Assembly (NCBI RefSeq): GCF_041228405.1
Contig: NZ_CP133888.1
Location: 4,043,661 to 4,107,660 of the forward strand
Direction: 5' to 3'
Origin: Salinilacustrithrix flava
Lineage (GTDB): Bacteria > Actinomycetota > Acidimicrobiia > Acidimicrobiales > Salinilacustritrichaceae
DNA length: 64,000 bases
Made by a program: the position numbers and the translations under genes. Every line of letters starts with the position of its first letter. Position 1 is the first letter of the stretch. Shown piece after piece: positions 1 through 9,692 of the stretch. A model generated the notes under the pieces. The model searched no databases. It was not told the DNA's origin and saw only the letters and a list, made by a program, of their open reading frames with translations.

Positions 1-1
1 G

Positions 2-181
2 CACCAACCGGTCGATGATGAGCAGTACATCGTGGTCGACCTCGACTTCGGCGATGACGAGGCCGCGATCGGGTTCAAGGAGTTCCTCGAGCAGGTGATC
101 TGGCAGACGCCGGACATGTCACCAGGCCTGGCGGGAAGCCCGCGAGCCCGCATCCTCCGGGAGGTTCGCACCGCTCCGTAG
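2..181 (+). CDS. C-terminal fragment of an uncharacterised protein
   Basis: The reading frame enters from the left edge and runs 59 codons to a TAG stop. The visible piece is acidic and contains IVVDLDFG and FKEFLEQVIW, then a short Arg-rich end. I recall small actinobacterial proteins of unknown function with a similar IVVDLDF start and a closing RxRILxEV stretch, but I cannot name a family. The beginning lies outside the window. It is followed on the same strand by the HNH endonuclease after about 43 bases. Confidence 0.55.
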   Translation, partial: HQPVDDEQYIVVDLDFGDDEAAIGFKEFLEQVIWQTPDMSPGLAGSPRARILREVRTAP

Positions 182-211
182 CCACCGCGCGTTCTTGTCA
201 GAGGGTGTCCG

Positions 212-217
212 TATCGT
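212..217 (+). promoter_or_regulatory. Predicted -10 (TATCGT), leaderless start of the HNH gene
   Basis: TATCGT fits the actinobacterial TANNNT -10 pattern and lies 7 bases before ATG 225, so transcription would begin at or next to the start codon. There is no well-placed Shine-Dalgarno for this ATG and no convincing -35. The same arrangement recurs at several other genes in the window. Confidence 0.35.
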
Positions 218-224
218 TCCTTTC

Positions 225-1517
225 ATGGTGATGAGCGAGACACCGGAGGTGCGGGCGGCACTCGAGGAGATCGAGTCCGCTGCGGCCGAGCTGTGCGGGC
301 AGCGCAACGCCATCACCGCCCAGCTGGTCGAGCTCATCGGCCGCCTCGACACCGACGCGCTGTGGGAGTCCACGGGCGCCCGCTCGCTGGAGCACTGGGT
401 GGCGTGGAAGTGCGGCATGTCGAACCAGCACGCCAAGGACCTGGTCACCACGGCCCGGCGCGCCGCGACGCTGCCCGAGACCCTGGCCGGCATGGCCGAG
501 GGCGTGATCTCCGAGGATCAGGTCGCCGTCATCGCCCGCAAGGCGCCCGACGGGATGGACCACCACTTCGCCGATCTCGCTCGCAATGCTTCGGTGTCGC
601 AGCTGCACACCGCGCTTCGCATCGCCCGTCAGGCGCAGCCGCCGACGCCGGCCCCTGATCCTGAGCCGTCCGCTGAGGACGAGACGTCGACTCCCGCTCC
701 CCCGGTGGAGCCCGAAGGCGAGCGCAAGGTGTCGGCCTGGTTCGACGAGTTCGGCACCTGGAACGCCCGGGTGCAGCTCCCGGCCGAGGAGGGCGCCTAC
801 GCCGACCAGGCCCTGCGTGCCCACAAGGACGCGCTGGTCCAGGAGTGGAAGGACGCCCGCAAGGCGGCCAAGGACGCCGGCATCGAGGAGGTCAGCCCTC
901 CCCCGTTCCCCACGCTGGCCGACGCCTTCGTGCGGATGTGCGAGCACGGTCTCGACGTGGCCGCAGCCGAGCGCCCCCACGGCCACCGCACGACAGTGGT
1001 GCTGCACGTCGACGCCGAGTCGAGGGCGGCCGAGCTCCACCTCGGCCCGGCGCTCAGCGAGGCCGAGCGGCGCTACCTGTGCTGCGACGCCACCCTCGAG
1101 GTCTGGGTCGAGCGCAACGGGCTGCCCATCGGCGCCGGCCGCACGAGTCGGGAGATCCCCCGCCGGCTGCGCCGGATGCTCGAGCGGCGAGATCGCTGCT
1201 GCCGGGTGCCGGGGTGCGGCGCCACCGCTGGGCTCCACGCTCACCACCTCATCCACTGGGAGGACGACGGCCCGACCGAGCTGTGGAACTTGGCCCTCGT
1301 ATGCCCGTTCCATCACCGCCTCCACCACCGCGACATCATCACCATCCGCGGCCCGGCTGACGAGCTCACGGTGATCGATCGGCGGGACCGGTTGCTGTCC
1401 GGCGGCAGCCTCGCCCGGCCACCGAGCGGGCCGTTCCCCGACGCACCGATCTACCAGCACGTGCCCGGCGAGCGGGCGCAGTGGAAGTGGTACGACCCGC
1501 CTGTGGTGCGGACGTGA
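225..1517 (+). CDS. DUF222 / HNH endonuclease domain protein (13E12-like family)
   Basis: A 430-residue protein. The N-terminal two thirds is the helical DUF222 region, with an Ala/Pro/Glu-rich linker near residues 140-165. The C-terminus carries an HNH nuclease motif: RDRCCRVPGC, then HAHHLIHWEDDG, then WNLALVCPFHHRLHH, with Cys and His pairs suited to zinc and metal binding. This family is abundant and multi-copy in actinobacteria and its biological role is unsettled; some members lie in mobile elements. The frame could also open at TTG 195, but ATG 225 (or 231) is preferred because of the -10-like TATCGT upstream. Nothing mobile is visible next to it. It may be a stand-alone DNA-cleaving protein; the family call is firm and the function is not. 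Confidence 0.85.
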   Translation: MVMSETPEVRAALEEIESAAAELCGQRNAITAQLVELIGRLDTDALWESTGARSLEHWVAWKCGMSNQHAKDLVTTARRAATLPETLAGMAEGVISEDQVAVIARKAPDGMDHHFADLARNASVSQLHTALRIARQAQPPTPAPDPEPSAEDETSTPAPPVEPEGERKVSAWFDEFGTWNARVQLPAEEGAYADQALRAHKDALVQEWKDARKAAKDAGIEEVSPPPFPTLADAFVRMCEHGLDVAAAERPHGHRTTVVLHVDAESRAAELHLGPALSEAERRYLCCDATLEVWVERNGLPIGAGRTSREIPRRLRRMLERRDRCCRVPGCGATAGLHAHHLIHWEDDGPTELWNLALVCPFHHRLHHRDIITIRGPADELTVIDRRDRLLSGGSLARPPSGPFPDAPIYQHVPGERAQWKWYDPPVVRT

Positions 1518-1538
1518 GCAGGACAGCGGTCCAGAGCT

Positions 1539-1554
1539 GTATCACGCGTGATAC
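1539..1554. promoter_or_regulatory. Palindromic operator of the toxin-antitoxin pair
   Basis: GTATCACGCGTGATAC is a perfect 16-bp palindrome ending 10 bases before the antitoxin GTG at 1565. Its right end overlaps a -10-like TACGGT at 1552-1557, which lies 7 bases before the GTG. Type II antitoxins usually bind such palindromes and repress their own promoter, so this is the expected autoregulatory site. Confidence 0.65.
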
Positions 1555-1564
1555 GGTGGCACCC

Positions 1565-1801
1565 GTGGCCGAGGTTTCGATCCGTGACCTGCGCAACCGT
1601 GGCGGCGACATCGTCGAGCGGGCGGAGCGCGGCGAGCGTCTGACGATCACGCGCGCCGGGACGCCCGTAGCCGAGCTCTCGGGGTTGCCGACCGCTCCCG
1701 TGCCTCGAGAGGTCCTGATCGAGCGGCGCCGGAACCTTCCCGCCGTCGACCCCGAGCGCCTCCGGCGTGACCTCGACGCCCTCATCGACCCCAGCGTGTG
1801 A
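1565..1801 (+). CDS. Antitoxin, Phd/YefM type, of a type II toxin-antitoxin pair
   Basis: A 78-residue protein starting at GTG 1565: VAEVSIRDLRNRGGDIVERA, then LTITRAGTPVAEL. This is the Phd/YefM fold, where the N-terminal half binds DNA as a dimer and the C-terminal tail wraps and neutralises the toxin. The start is fixed by the palindrome and -10 just upstream; a start at 1481 would run into the HNH gene and place the operator inside coding sequence. The stop lies 4 bases before the toxin start, so the two are co-transcribed and probably translationally coupled. Confidence 0.85.
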   Translation: MAEVSIRDLRNRGGDIVERAERGERLTITRAGTPVAELSGLPTAPVPREVLIERRRNLPAVDPERLRRDLDALIDPSV

Positions 1802-1805
1802 CGTC

Positions 1806-2207
1806 GTGGGACGGGGGATCCTCGACACGAGCACCGTGCTGCTGCTCGGCCAGCTCGCCAGCACGGACGCTCTCCCCGAGGAGCCGCTCATCACCACCAT
1901 CACGCTCGCCGAGCTGTCCGTCGGGCCGCTCGTCGCGTCCTCCGACGAGGAGCGCGCCGCCCGGCAGGCACACCTGCAACAGGCCGAGGCCGACTTCGAC
2001 CCACTCCCGTTCGACGCAGCTGCAGCCCGCCGGTTCGGACAGGTCGCGGCGGCATTGCGCCGCGCCGGGCGCAAGCCGTCAGCGCGCGCCTACGACGCCA
2101 TGATCGCAGCGATCGCGCTCGCCAACGCCCTGCCGGTCCACACCAGCAACCCGAAGGACTTCGACGGGATCCCTGACCTCGAGGTGGTGACGGTCCGGCA
2201 TCCCTGA
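1806..2207 (+). CDS. vapC: PIN-domain ribonuclease toxin (VapC family)
   Basis: A 133-residue PIN-domain protein starting at GTG 1806, four bases after the antitoxin stop. The acidic residues that bind Mg2+ in this family are visible: D7 in ILDTSTVL, E36 in LAELSVG, D97 in YDAMIAAIA, plus N115 and D118 in SNPKDF. Family members cut RNA, often tRNA or 23S rRNA, when the antitoxin is lost. Length is normal and no key residue is missing, so the pair looks intact. A longer frame from 1767 overlaps the antitoxin and is not needed. Confidence 0.85.
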   Translation: MGRGILDTSTVLLLGQLASTDALPEEPLITTITLAELSVGPLVASSDEERAARQAHLQQAEADFDPLPFDAAAARRFGQVAAALRRAGRKPSARAYDAMIAAIALANALPVHTSNPKDFDGIPDLEVVTVRHP

Positions 2208-2245
2208 CCGGCCCGAAGGTCGCGACGGCGCCGCCGGTAGCTCGC

Positions 2246-2512
2246 TCAGCGGCCGTTGCGCTCCCGGTGCCTGCAGCCGGGCCAGCAGCAGGGCCGGCGC
2301 TGACCCTCCTCCAGCTCCTCCCGGGTCCGGCGGATGCGGCGCTCTCGGGTGGGTTGCTTCTTGGCGTCCTCCACCCAGCAGATGAACTCGTTGCGGGCCA
2401 GGGGCGTGATGTCCTGCCACGCCTCCAGCGCCACCGCGCTGGCCTCGAGGCCCTCCCGAAGATCGTCGGGGAGCTCGTGCACCACACCGCCCGGCAGCTG
2501 ATCGACGGCCAT
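2246..2512 (-). CDS. YdeI/OmpD-associated family protein
   Basis: An 88-residue protein starting MAVDQLPGG. The block LPDDLREGL, then ITPLARNEFICWVEDAKK, ERRIRRTREEL and finally RRPCCWPGC is the C-terminal signature of the YdeI/OmpD-associated family. Function is not established; some family members are annotated as bacteriocin-protection or stress proteins. The Cys-Cys-x-x-x-Cys cluster at the end could bind metal, which is inference. It follows the DUF503 gene after 43 bases on the same strand and is probably the distal gene of the infB operon or an independent gene. It converges on vapC. Confidence 0.75.
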   Translation of the reverse strand: MAVDQLPGGVVHELPDDLREGLEASAVALEAWQDITPLARNEFICWVEDAKKQPTRERRIRRTREELEEGQRRPCCWPGCRHRERNGR

Positions 2513-2555
2513 GTCACCCAACGCTAGCGAGCCGGCCGGGTCTGGACTGCGGAAC

Positions 2556-2852
2556 CTACGCGGTGTCGACCCAGTAGCGGCCGGTGTCCACGACCTCGAC
2601 CTCGGGGAACGACCACACGAAGCGGTCCACGGCATCGAGGACCTCGTCGACGTGGCGGGGGCTGGAGGCGACCGCGGCGAAGACCAGGACCGCCCGGTCG
2701 TGGACGTCCTGGTCTGCGACCTCGGAGGCGGCGACGCCGAAGCGTCGGTGGGCGCCGTCGAGGATCGGTCGGATCACCGACCGCTTGGCCTTCAGGGAAT
2801 CGCCGAGCGGGATGCGGAGGGTCAGCTCGAGAGCTGCGCCACTCCAGATCAC
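2556..2852 (-). CDS. DUF503 family protein (YlxP-like)
   Basis: A 98-residue protein with the DUF503 pattern LTLRIPLGDSLKAKRSVIRP near the N-terminus and RRFGVAASEV in the middle. The start is GTG 2852, which overlaps the infB stop as GTGA. DUF503 genes sit directly after infB in many bacteria and are thought to be linked to translation or ribosome assembly, but no activity is proven. In the usual order rbfA and truB follow; here they do not, and a YdeI-like gene comes next. Confidence 0.85.
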   Translation of the reverse strand: MIWSGAALELTLRIPLGDSLKAKRSVIRPILDGAHRRFGVAASEVADQDVHDRAVLVFAAVASSPRHVDEVLDAVDRFVWSFPEVEVVDTGRYWVDTA

Positions 2853-5812
2853 ACCCGCTCGATCTCGCGCTCCTCGAAGGTCTCGATGATGTCGCCTTCC
2901 TTGAGGTCCTGGAAGTCCGACAGACCGACACCGCACTCGAAGCCGGCACGCACCTCGGTGGCGTCGTCCTTGAACCGCCGCAGCGACTGGATCGAGCCCT
3001 TCCAGATGATGGTGCCCTCACGCAGGAAGCGGACCTTGGAGTTGCGCGTGATGACGCCGCTCTGGACCATGCAACCGGCGATCTTGCCGATGCGGGGCAC
3101 GGAGAAGATCTCGCGGACCTCGGCCTCGCCGGTGACGACCTCTTCGTACTCGGGGGCGAGCATGCCGAGCATGGCCGCCTCCATGTCCTCGAGCACCTTG
3201 TAGATGATCTCGTAGGTGCGGATCTCCACGCCCTCTTGATCGGCGAGCTCGCGGGCCTTGCGGTCCGGTCGCACGTTGAAGCCGATGATGGTGGCGTTGG
3301 AGGCCGAGGCCAACTGGATGTCGTTCTCGGTGATGCCGCCGACGGCCCGGTGCACGAAGCCGATCTTGACGTCGTCGCGCTCGAGCTTCTTCAGGGAGTC
3401 GGTGAGCGCCTCGAGGGAGCCGTTCACGTCGGCCTTGACGACGAGCGAGAGGGTGGCGACCTCGCCGGCCTGGATGGCGGCGAAGATGTCCTCGAGCTTG
3501 GCGCCGCCGCCGGTGGCGGTGGCCTCCCGGCCGAGGTTGGCCAGACGGTGGAAGTGGTCGCGCTTGGAGGCGACGTCCTTCATCGTCTTGTCGTCGGGGG
3601 CGACGACGAACTGGTCGCCGGCGTCGGCCACGTCGGACAGACCCAGGACCTGCACGGGCGTGGAGGGCCCGGCTTCCTTGATCTGCTCGCCGTGGTCGTC
3701 GATGATCGCCCGGACCCGGCCGAAGGCAGCGCCGGCGACCATGGGGTCGCCCACGCGCAGCGTGCCGCGCTGGACCAGGACGGTGGCCACGGGGCCCCGA
3801 CCGATGTCCAGGTGCGACTCGAGCACGGCACCAGCGGCACGACCCTCGGGGTCGGCGCGGTAGTCCTCGAGCTCGGAGACGAGCAGGAGGCTCTCGAGGA
3901 GCTCGTCCACGCCCTCGCCGGTGAGGGCCGAGACCTTGTTGAAGATCGTCTCGCCGCCCCACTCCTCGGGGATGAGGTCGTGCTCGGACAGCTGCTGCAT
4001 GACCCGGTCGGGGTTGGCCGCTTCGAGGTCCATCTTGTTGACGGCCACGATGATCGGCACCTCGGCCGCCTTGGCGTGGTTCAGCGCCTCGAGCGTCTGG
4101 GGCATGACGCCGTCGTCAGCGGCCACGACCAGCACGACGATGTCGGTGGCCTCCGCACCACGGGCGCGCATGGCGGTGAACGCCTCGTGTCCCGGGGTGT
4201 CGATGAAGGTGATCCGCTGGTCGTTCTTGACGGCCTGGTAGGCGCCGATGTGCTGGGTGATACCACCGGCCTCGCCGGCGACCACGTTGGCCTCGCGGAT
4301 GTGGTCGAGGAGCTGGGTCTTGCCGTGATCGACGTGACCCATGATCGTGACGATCGGGGGTCGGGACGGGGAATCGTCGTCCTCGTCGTCGTCGCCGAGC
4401 AGCTCGTCGACGCCGAGGCGCTTCTGCAGCTCGACCTCGGCTTCCTCGCCCGGGTTGACCAGGCGGATCGTGGCGCCGAGCTCGGCGGCGAACAGCTCGA
4501 TCATGTCGTCGGAGAGCGACTGCGTGGCCGTGACCATCTCGCCCTGCTCCATGAGGAAGCGCACGACGTCGGACGCGGTGCGGTTCAGCTTGGGGCCGAT
4601 GTCCTGGGGCGTCGAGGCGCGCTCGATGACGACCTCGTGGTCCGGGATCGGAGCGTCATGGGGCGTGAAGCTGGGAGCCTCGATGGGCTGCAGCTCGTCG
4701 CGGTTGCGGCGACGACGACCGCCACGGCGCTTCGGTGGGCGGCGACCGCCACCGGGGCCGGGACGACCACCACCGGGACCGCCACCGGGGCGGGGGCCGC
4801 CGGTGTTGGCGGGCGGGGGCGTGTAGCGGACCTGACCGGCCGCGCCACGGCGGGCGGGGCGGTTGCCCGGACCGCTCGGGGCGGGGGCCGGACCGCGGCC
4901 ACCAGCGCCGGGCGGCGGCGGGATCGGCTTGCCGCCGCGGGAGATCATGGGACCCGGGGGCGGCGGGATCGGCTTGCCGGACGCCGACTTGGGCGGCGTC
5001 TTCGAGCCCGGCTTGGCACCGGGGTCGTTGACTGCCGTCGGCGGACGGGGCGCGTCGGATGCGGCCGGGGCCTCGGGGGCCTCGGGCGGCGCCGGAGGTG
5101 CGGCCGGGGGCGGCGTGGGCGCAGCCGACGGGGGCTTGGGGGCCTCGCTCGGCGGCTTCGGTGCCGACGCGGCGGGCGCTTCGGCCGGGGGCTCGGGCGC
5201 GGCCGCGGGCGGCTTGGGAGCCTCGCTCGGCGGCTTGGGCGCAGCAGGTGGGGCGGGCGGCGCCGCAGCCGGGGGCTGGGGCGGGGCGGGCGCGGCCGGC
5301 TCGTCCTCCTTGGGGCGGGCCGGGGGGTGCTCGCTGCCGCTGGACTTCACGACGCCCTTCGTGGGGCGCACGGCGGGCGGGCGCGGCATGGGCGCATCGG
5401 CCCGACCGGCCTGCGTCGCCGCAGGCGCGGAGGCCGGCGGCGGCGTGGGGGCGGCGGGCGCGGACGTCTCGTCGGACGCCGCGGGCTGCTCGTCGGCCGG
5501 CTCGGGCTGGGGCTTCGGCTTGGGGGCCACGGCCTTCTTGGCCACGACCTTCTTGGCCGGCGCAGCCTTCTTGGTCGCGGGGGCCTCGGCCTCCGCGGCT
5601 GCCTTGCCGTCGCCATCGCCGGTGTCGGGCTTGGGCTCGCGCACCAACCCCTCACGCTCCGCCTTGCGGCGGACGCGATCAGCCTGCGGCTCCACGATGC
5701 TCGAGGAGTGGCTCTTGACGCCGATCCCGAGCGAGTTGCACAGGTCGACGGTCTCTTTGTTCTCGAGTCCGAGCTCACGTGCGAGCTCGTACACCCTGAT
5801 CTTGCCTGCCAA
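2849..5812 (-). CDS. infB: Translation initiation factor IF-2
   Basis: A 987-residue GTPase that brings initiator fMet-tRNA to the 30S subunit and promotes 50S joining. MAGKIRVYELARELGL is the standard IF-2 N-terminal module and supports the TTG start at 5812. Residues about 60-360 are a long Pro/Ala/Gly-rich, probably disordered region, ending in an Arg/Lys-rich stretch (RRPPKRRGGRRRR) at about residue 360. The G domain shows GHVDHGKT at about residue 490, DTPGHEAF at about 536 and NKMD at about 594; the beta-barrel and C-terminal fMet-tRNA-binding domains follow. The stop overlaps DUF503. The extended N-terminus is common in actinobacteria but long here. Confidence 0.98.
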   Translation of the reverse strand: MAGKIRVYELARELGLENKETVDLCNSLGIGVKSHSSSIVEPQADRVRRKAEREGLVREPKPDTGDGDGKAAAEAEAPATKKAAPAKKVVAKKAVAPKPKPQPEPADEQPAASDETSAPAAPTPPPASAPAATQAGRADAPMPRPPAVRPTKGVVKSSGSEHPPARPKEDEPAAPAPPQPPAAAPPAPPAAPKPPSEAPKPPAAAPEPPAEAPAASAPKPPSEAPKPPSAAPTPPPAAPPAPPEAPEAPAASDAPRPPTAVNDPGAKPGSKTPPKSASGKPIPPPPGPMISRGGKPIPPPPGAGGRGPAPAPSGPGNRPARRGAAGQVRYTPPPANTGGPRPGGGPGGGRPGPGGGRRPPKRRGGRRRRNRDELQPIEAPSFTPHDAPIPDHEVVIERASTPQDIGPKLNRTASDVVRFLMEQGEMVTATQSLSDDMIELFAAELGATIRLVNPGEEAEVELQKRLGVDELLGDDDEDDDSPSRPPIVTIMGHVDHGKTQLLDHIREANVVAGEAGGITQHIGAYQAVKNDQRITFIDTPGHEAFTAMRARGAEATDIVVLVVAADDGVMPQTLEALNHAKAAEVPIIVAVNKMDLEAANPDRVMQQLSEHDLIPEEWGGETIFNKVSALTGEGVDELLESLLLVSELEDYRADPEGRAAGAVLESHLDIGRGPVATVLVQRGTLRVGDPMVAGAAFGRVRAIIDDHGEQIKEAGPSTPVQVLGLSDVADAGDQFVVAPDDKTMKDVASKRDHFHRLANLGREATATGGGAKLEDIFAAIQAGEVATLSLVVKADVNGSLEALTDSLKKLERDDVKIGFVHRAVGGITENDIQLASASNATIIGFNVRPDRKARELADQEGVEIRTYEIIYKVLEDMEAAMLGMLAPEYEEVVTGEAEVREIFSVPRIGKIAGCMVQSGVITRNSKVRFLREGTIIWKGSIQSLRRFKDDATEVRAGFECGVGLSDFQDLKEGDIIETFEEREIERV

Positions 5813-5864
5813 AAGTCTTCGTTTCGCCTTGCGTTACGTCAGTAGGGATCTGCTGCGCGACCAG

Positions 5865-6148
5865 TCATCCTCGCGCGTTCTGCTCTGGGTCACGAACCGA
5901 GTCAGCGGCGTTGTGCACCGCGGACTCGACCGAAGCGTGATCGACCGGGCCTCGGAAGGCTCGTTCGAACGCCCGGCGGCGCAGCGCCAGCGCCGCGCAC
6001 TCGGAGAGCGTCGCGATGCACAGCCATGCGCCCCGACCAGGGAGTGTACGACCGAACTCGACCGTTCCCTCCTGGCTTCGGACCATGCGGACCAGTTCGT
6101 CGGTTCCAGCAGACCGCTGGCAACCGATGCAGGTCCGCGTCGGCGAGC

Positions 6149-6152
<4 letters not shown>
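5865..6152 (-). CDS. ylxR: YlxR family (DUF448) nucleic-acid-binding protein, apparent CTG start
   Basis: A 95-residue YlxR protein between nusA and infB, its usual place. Reading upstream of the first ATG at 6086 in the same frame gives PTRTCIGCQRSAGTDELVRM, the family's N-terminal hallmark, followed by GRTLPGRGAWLC and ALRRRAFERAFRG. No ATG, GTG or TTG exists in this frame between that hallmark and the nusA coding region. The only plausible start is CTG at 6152, overlapping the nusA TGA as CTGA. Starting at 6086 would delete the conserved RTCIGC motif. YlxR has been reported to bind RNase P RNA in Bacillus; its role here is inferred from family and place. Confidence 0.85.
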
Positions 6153-7575
<1,423 letters not shown>

Positions 7576-7579
<4 letters not shown>

Positions 7580-8100
7580 GTCGATCGGGGTTCCTTGCTT
7601 CGTGCGGTCTTCTTCTGCGGAGACTTCTTGGGGGACTTGCCCGGCTTGTCGGGGTTGCCCCAGGTGAACACGGTGCGGGCCCGCTCGATGTCGGCGATGT
7701 CGAGCGTGCGCTCGCCGCCGTCCTCGAGGTCCACGGTGACCGTGGTGTCGTCGGCGGCGCGCAGCGTGCCGCGGACCCGGCGCTCGCCCTCGACCTGTGG
7801 GTTGGTGCGGATGGTGACCTCGTCGCCGACGGCGCCGGCGAAGTGCTCGGCCGTGCGCAGGTTGCGCTCCAGGCCGGGGCTGGTGACCTCGAGGGTGTAG
7901 GAGCCGCTGATCGGGTCCTGCTCGTCGAGGACCTCGTTGAGCTGGCGGGAGACGCTGGTGATGGTCTCGAGGTCGACGCCGTCGGCGCGGGTGAGCGCGA
8001 CGACGAGCTTCCCGCCGGCGAGGGTCACGTCGTAGATGTCGGCCCCGGCCTCGGCGGCGAGGGGCTCGACCAGGCTGCGGACGAGATCGGTCTTGGCCAT
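7576..8100 (-). CDS. rimP: Ribosome maturation factor RimP
   Basis: A 174-residue protein starting MAKTDLVRSLVEPLAAEAG, with the RimP core motifs VTLAGGKLVVALTR, SYTLEVTSPGLERNL and RGTLRAADD. It helps 30S subunit maturation. The C-terminus ends in a Lys/Arg/Ser-rich tail (KSPKKSPQKK). The start is supported by GAGGAGGTG about 8 bases upstream; the longer frame to 8163 would pass through the hairpin. It is translationally coupled to nusA and lies in the conserved rimP-nusA-ylxR-infB order. Confidence 0.95.
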
Positions 8101-8144
8101 GGCGTGCACCTCCTCGGGCGTGTCGGGGTCCAGAAAGCAGAGAA

Positions 8145-8165
8145 GCGTGGGCCCGAGGCCCACGC
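8145..8165 (-). terminator. Hairpin between proS and rimP
   Basis: A perfect 9-bp GC stem (GCGTGGGCC with GGCCCACGC) with a 3-base loop, followed on the minus strand by the pyrimidine-rich TTCTCTGCTTTCT. It could terminate proS or attenuate the rimP-nusA-infB operon. The U-run is interrupted, so efficiency is uncertain. Confidence 0.55.
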
Positions 8166-8213
8166 TCCGAGCAAGGAACGAGTTCGGCTGACGACTCTAC
8201 CCGAAGGTCCGAC

Positions 8214-9629
8214 TCAGTACGAGCGAGCGCAGATCGCGTAGAGGCCGTCTTCGTCCTCGTCGTCCGGCACGCTGCCGTCCTCACGCTGGATGCAGCGCAC
8301 GGTGACCGCCTTCGTGCCCAGGCGGGCGGCGGCCTGCTCCCCGGCGACCACCGGCCACGGGACCCGGGCGAAGCCGGTCGATGCTGCCTCGAGCACGCCC
8401 TCGACCGAGTCGACGTCGGTGGTGCGCTCGTCGCGCATCGTCGTGGCCTCGGCGAGCAGGTCGGCCTGGATCTGCTCCAGCAGGCGCGGCACGGTGGTGG
8501 CGATCTCGGTGAGGGGCACGGGCGTCTTCTCCCCCGTGTCGCGGCGCACCAGCACGGCCTGGCCGTCGGCGACGTCGCGTGGCCCGATCTCGAGGCGGAT
8601 CGGCACGCCCTTGAGCTCCCAGTCGGTGGAGCGCCGCCCGAAGGCGGTGTCGACCCGGTCGTCGAGGCGGGAGCGCACGCCGGCGCGCACCAGCTCGTCG
8701 TGGATGCCCTCGGCGACGCCGCCGGCACCGTCCTCGTCGCGGATCACGAGGACCACGACCTGGATGTGGGCGAGGCGGGGCGGGACCCGCAGGCCCCGGT
8801 CGTCGCCGTGGCACATGATGAGCCCGCCGACCATGCGGGTGGAGCTGCCCCACGACGTGGTCCAGCACAGCTGCTGCTTGCTGTCGGCGTCGAGGTACTG
8901 GATGTCGAAGGCCTTGGCGAAGTTCTGGCCCAGCTCGTGGCTGGTGCCCATCTGCAGCGCCTTGCCGTCGCGCATCATCCCCTCGCAGGCGAGGGTGTTG
9001 ATGGCACCGGCGAAGCGGTCGTAGCTGGGCTTGATGCCCACCAGCACCGGCATGGCGAGGATGTCGACCATGAAGGCCCGGTAGGCATCCTCCAGGATCC
9101 GGGCGGCGTAGGCGGCGGCGTCCTCGCGGGTGGCGTGGGCGGTGTGGCCCTCCTGCCAGAGGAACTCGGTGGTGCGCAGGAACAGGCGGGGGCGCAGCTC
9201 CCACCGCACCACGTTGCCCCAGGCGTTCAGCAGCAGCGGCAGGTCGCGGTAGCTCTGGATCCACTTGCCCATGTACTCGCCGATGACCGTCTCCGACGTG
9301 GGGCGCACCACGATGGGCTCCTCGAGCTCCTTGCCGCCGCCGTGGGTGACGACGGCGAGCTCGGGGCTGAAGCCCTCGACGTGGTCGGCCTCCCGCTTGA
9401 GGTAGCTCTCGGGGATGAAGAGGGGGAAGTAGGCGTTCTCGGCCCCGCAGGCCTTGATGCGCAGGTCCATCTCGGCCTGCATGCGCTCCCACAGGCCGTA
9501 GCCGTAGGGGCGGATGACCATCGTGCCCCGCACCGGCCCGTTGTCGGCCAGCTCCGCCTTGTTGAGGACGTCCTGGTACCAGCGGGGGAAGTCCTCCGCC
9601 TGGGGGGTGAGCACGGGTGCCTTGGCCAT
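8214..9629 (-). CDS. proS: Prolyl-tRNA synthetase, archaeal/eukaryal type
   Basis: A 471-residue class II aminoacyl-tRNA synthetase that charges tRNA-Pro. The start reads MAKAPVLTPQAEDFPRWYQD; motif 2 shows RWELRPRLFLRTTEFLWQEG, and later GTSHELGQNFAKAFD and CHGDDRGLRVPP. The protein ends in CARSY, the C-terminal tyrosine typical of the short ProS type 3, and lacks the editing insertion of the long bacterial type. A -10-like TAGTCT lies 6 bases before the ATG. In related genomes proS is near ispG; here the 24-kb RHS-to-recD block separates them. Confidence 0.96.
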   Translation of the reverse strand: MAKAPVLTPQAEDFPRWYQDVLNKAELADNGPVRGTMVIRPYGYGLWERMQAEMDLRIKACGAENAYFPLFIPESYLKREADHVEGFSPELAVVTHGGGKELEEPIVVRPTSETVIGEYMGKWIQSYRDLPLLLNAWGNVVRWELRPRLFLRTTEFLWQEGHTAHATREDAAAYAARILEDAYRAFMVDILAMPVLVGIKPSYDRFAGAINTLACEGMMRDGKALQMGTSHELGQNFAKAFDIQYLDADSKQQLCWTTSWGSSTRMVGGLIMCHGDDRGLRVPPRLAHIQVVVLVIRDEDGAGGVAEGIHDELVRAGVRSRLDDRVDTAFGRRSTDWELKGVPIRLEIGPRDVADGQAVLVRRDTGEKTPVPLTEIATTVPRLLEQIQADLLAEATTMRDERTTDVDSVEGVLEAASTGFARVPWPVVAGEQAAARLGTKAVTVRCIQREDGSVPDDEDEDGLYAICARSY

Positions 9630-9635
9630 GGGCCG

Positions 9636-9641
9636 AGACTA
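9636..9641 (-). promoter_or_regulatory. Predicted -10 (TAGTCT) of proS, leaderless
   Basis: On the minus strand TAGTCT is followed by 6 bases and the proS ATG. This fits a TANNNT -10 with transcription starting at the start codon. No Shine-Dalgarno is visible. Confidence 0.45.
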
Positions 9642-9692
9642 CGGGCGCGGTGCCGGCCGCCCGGAGTCCGCATTCCGCGTCCTCGGCGCCCG

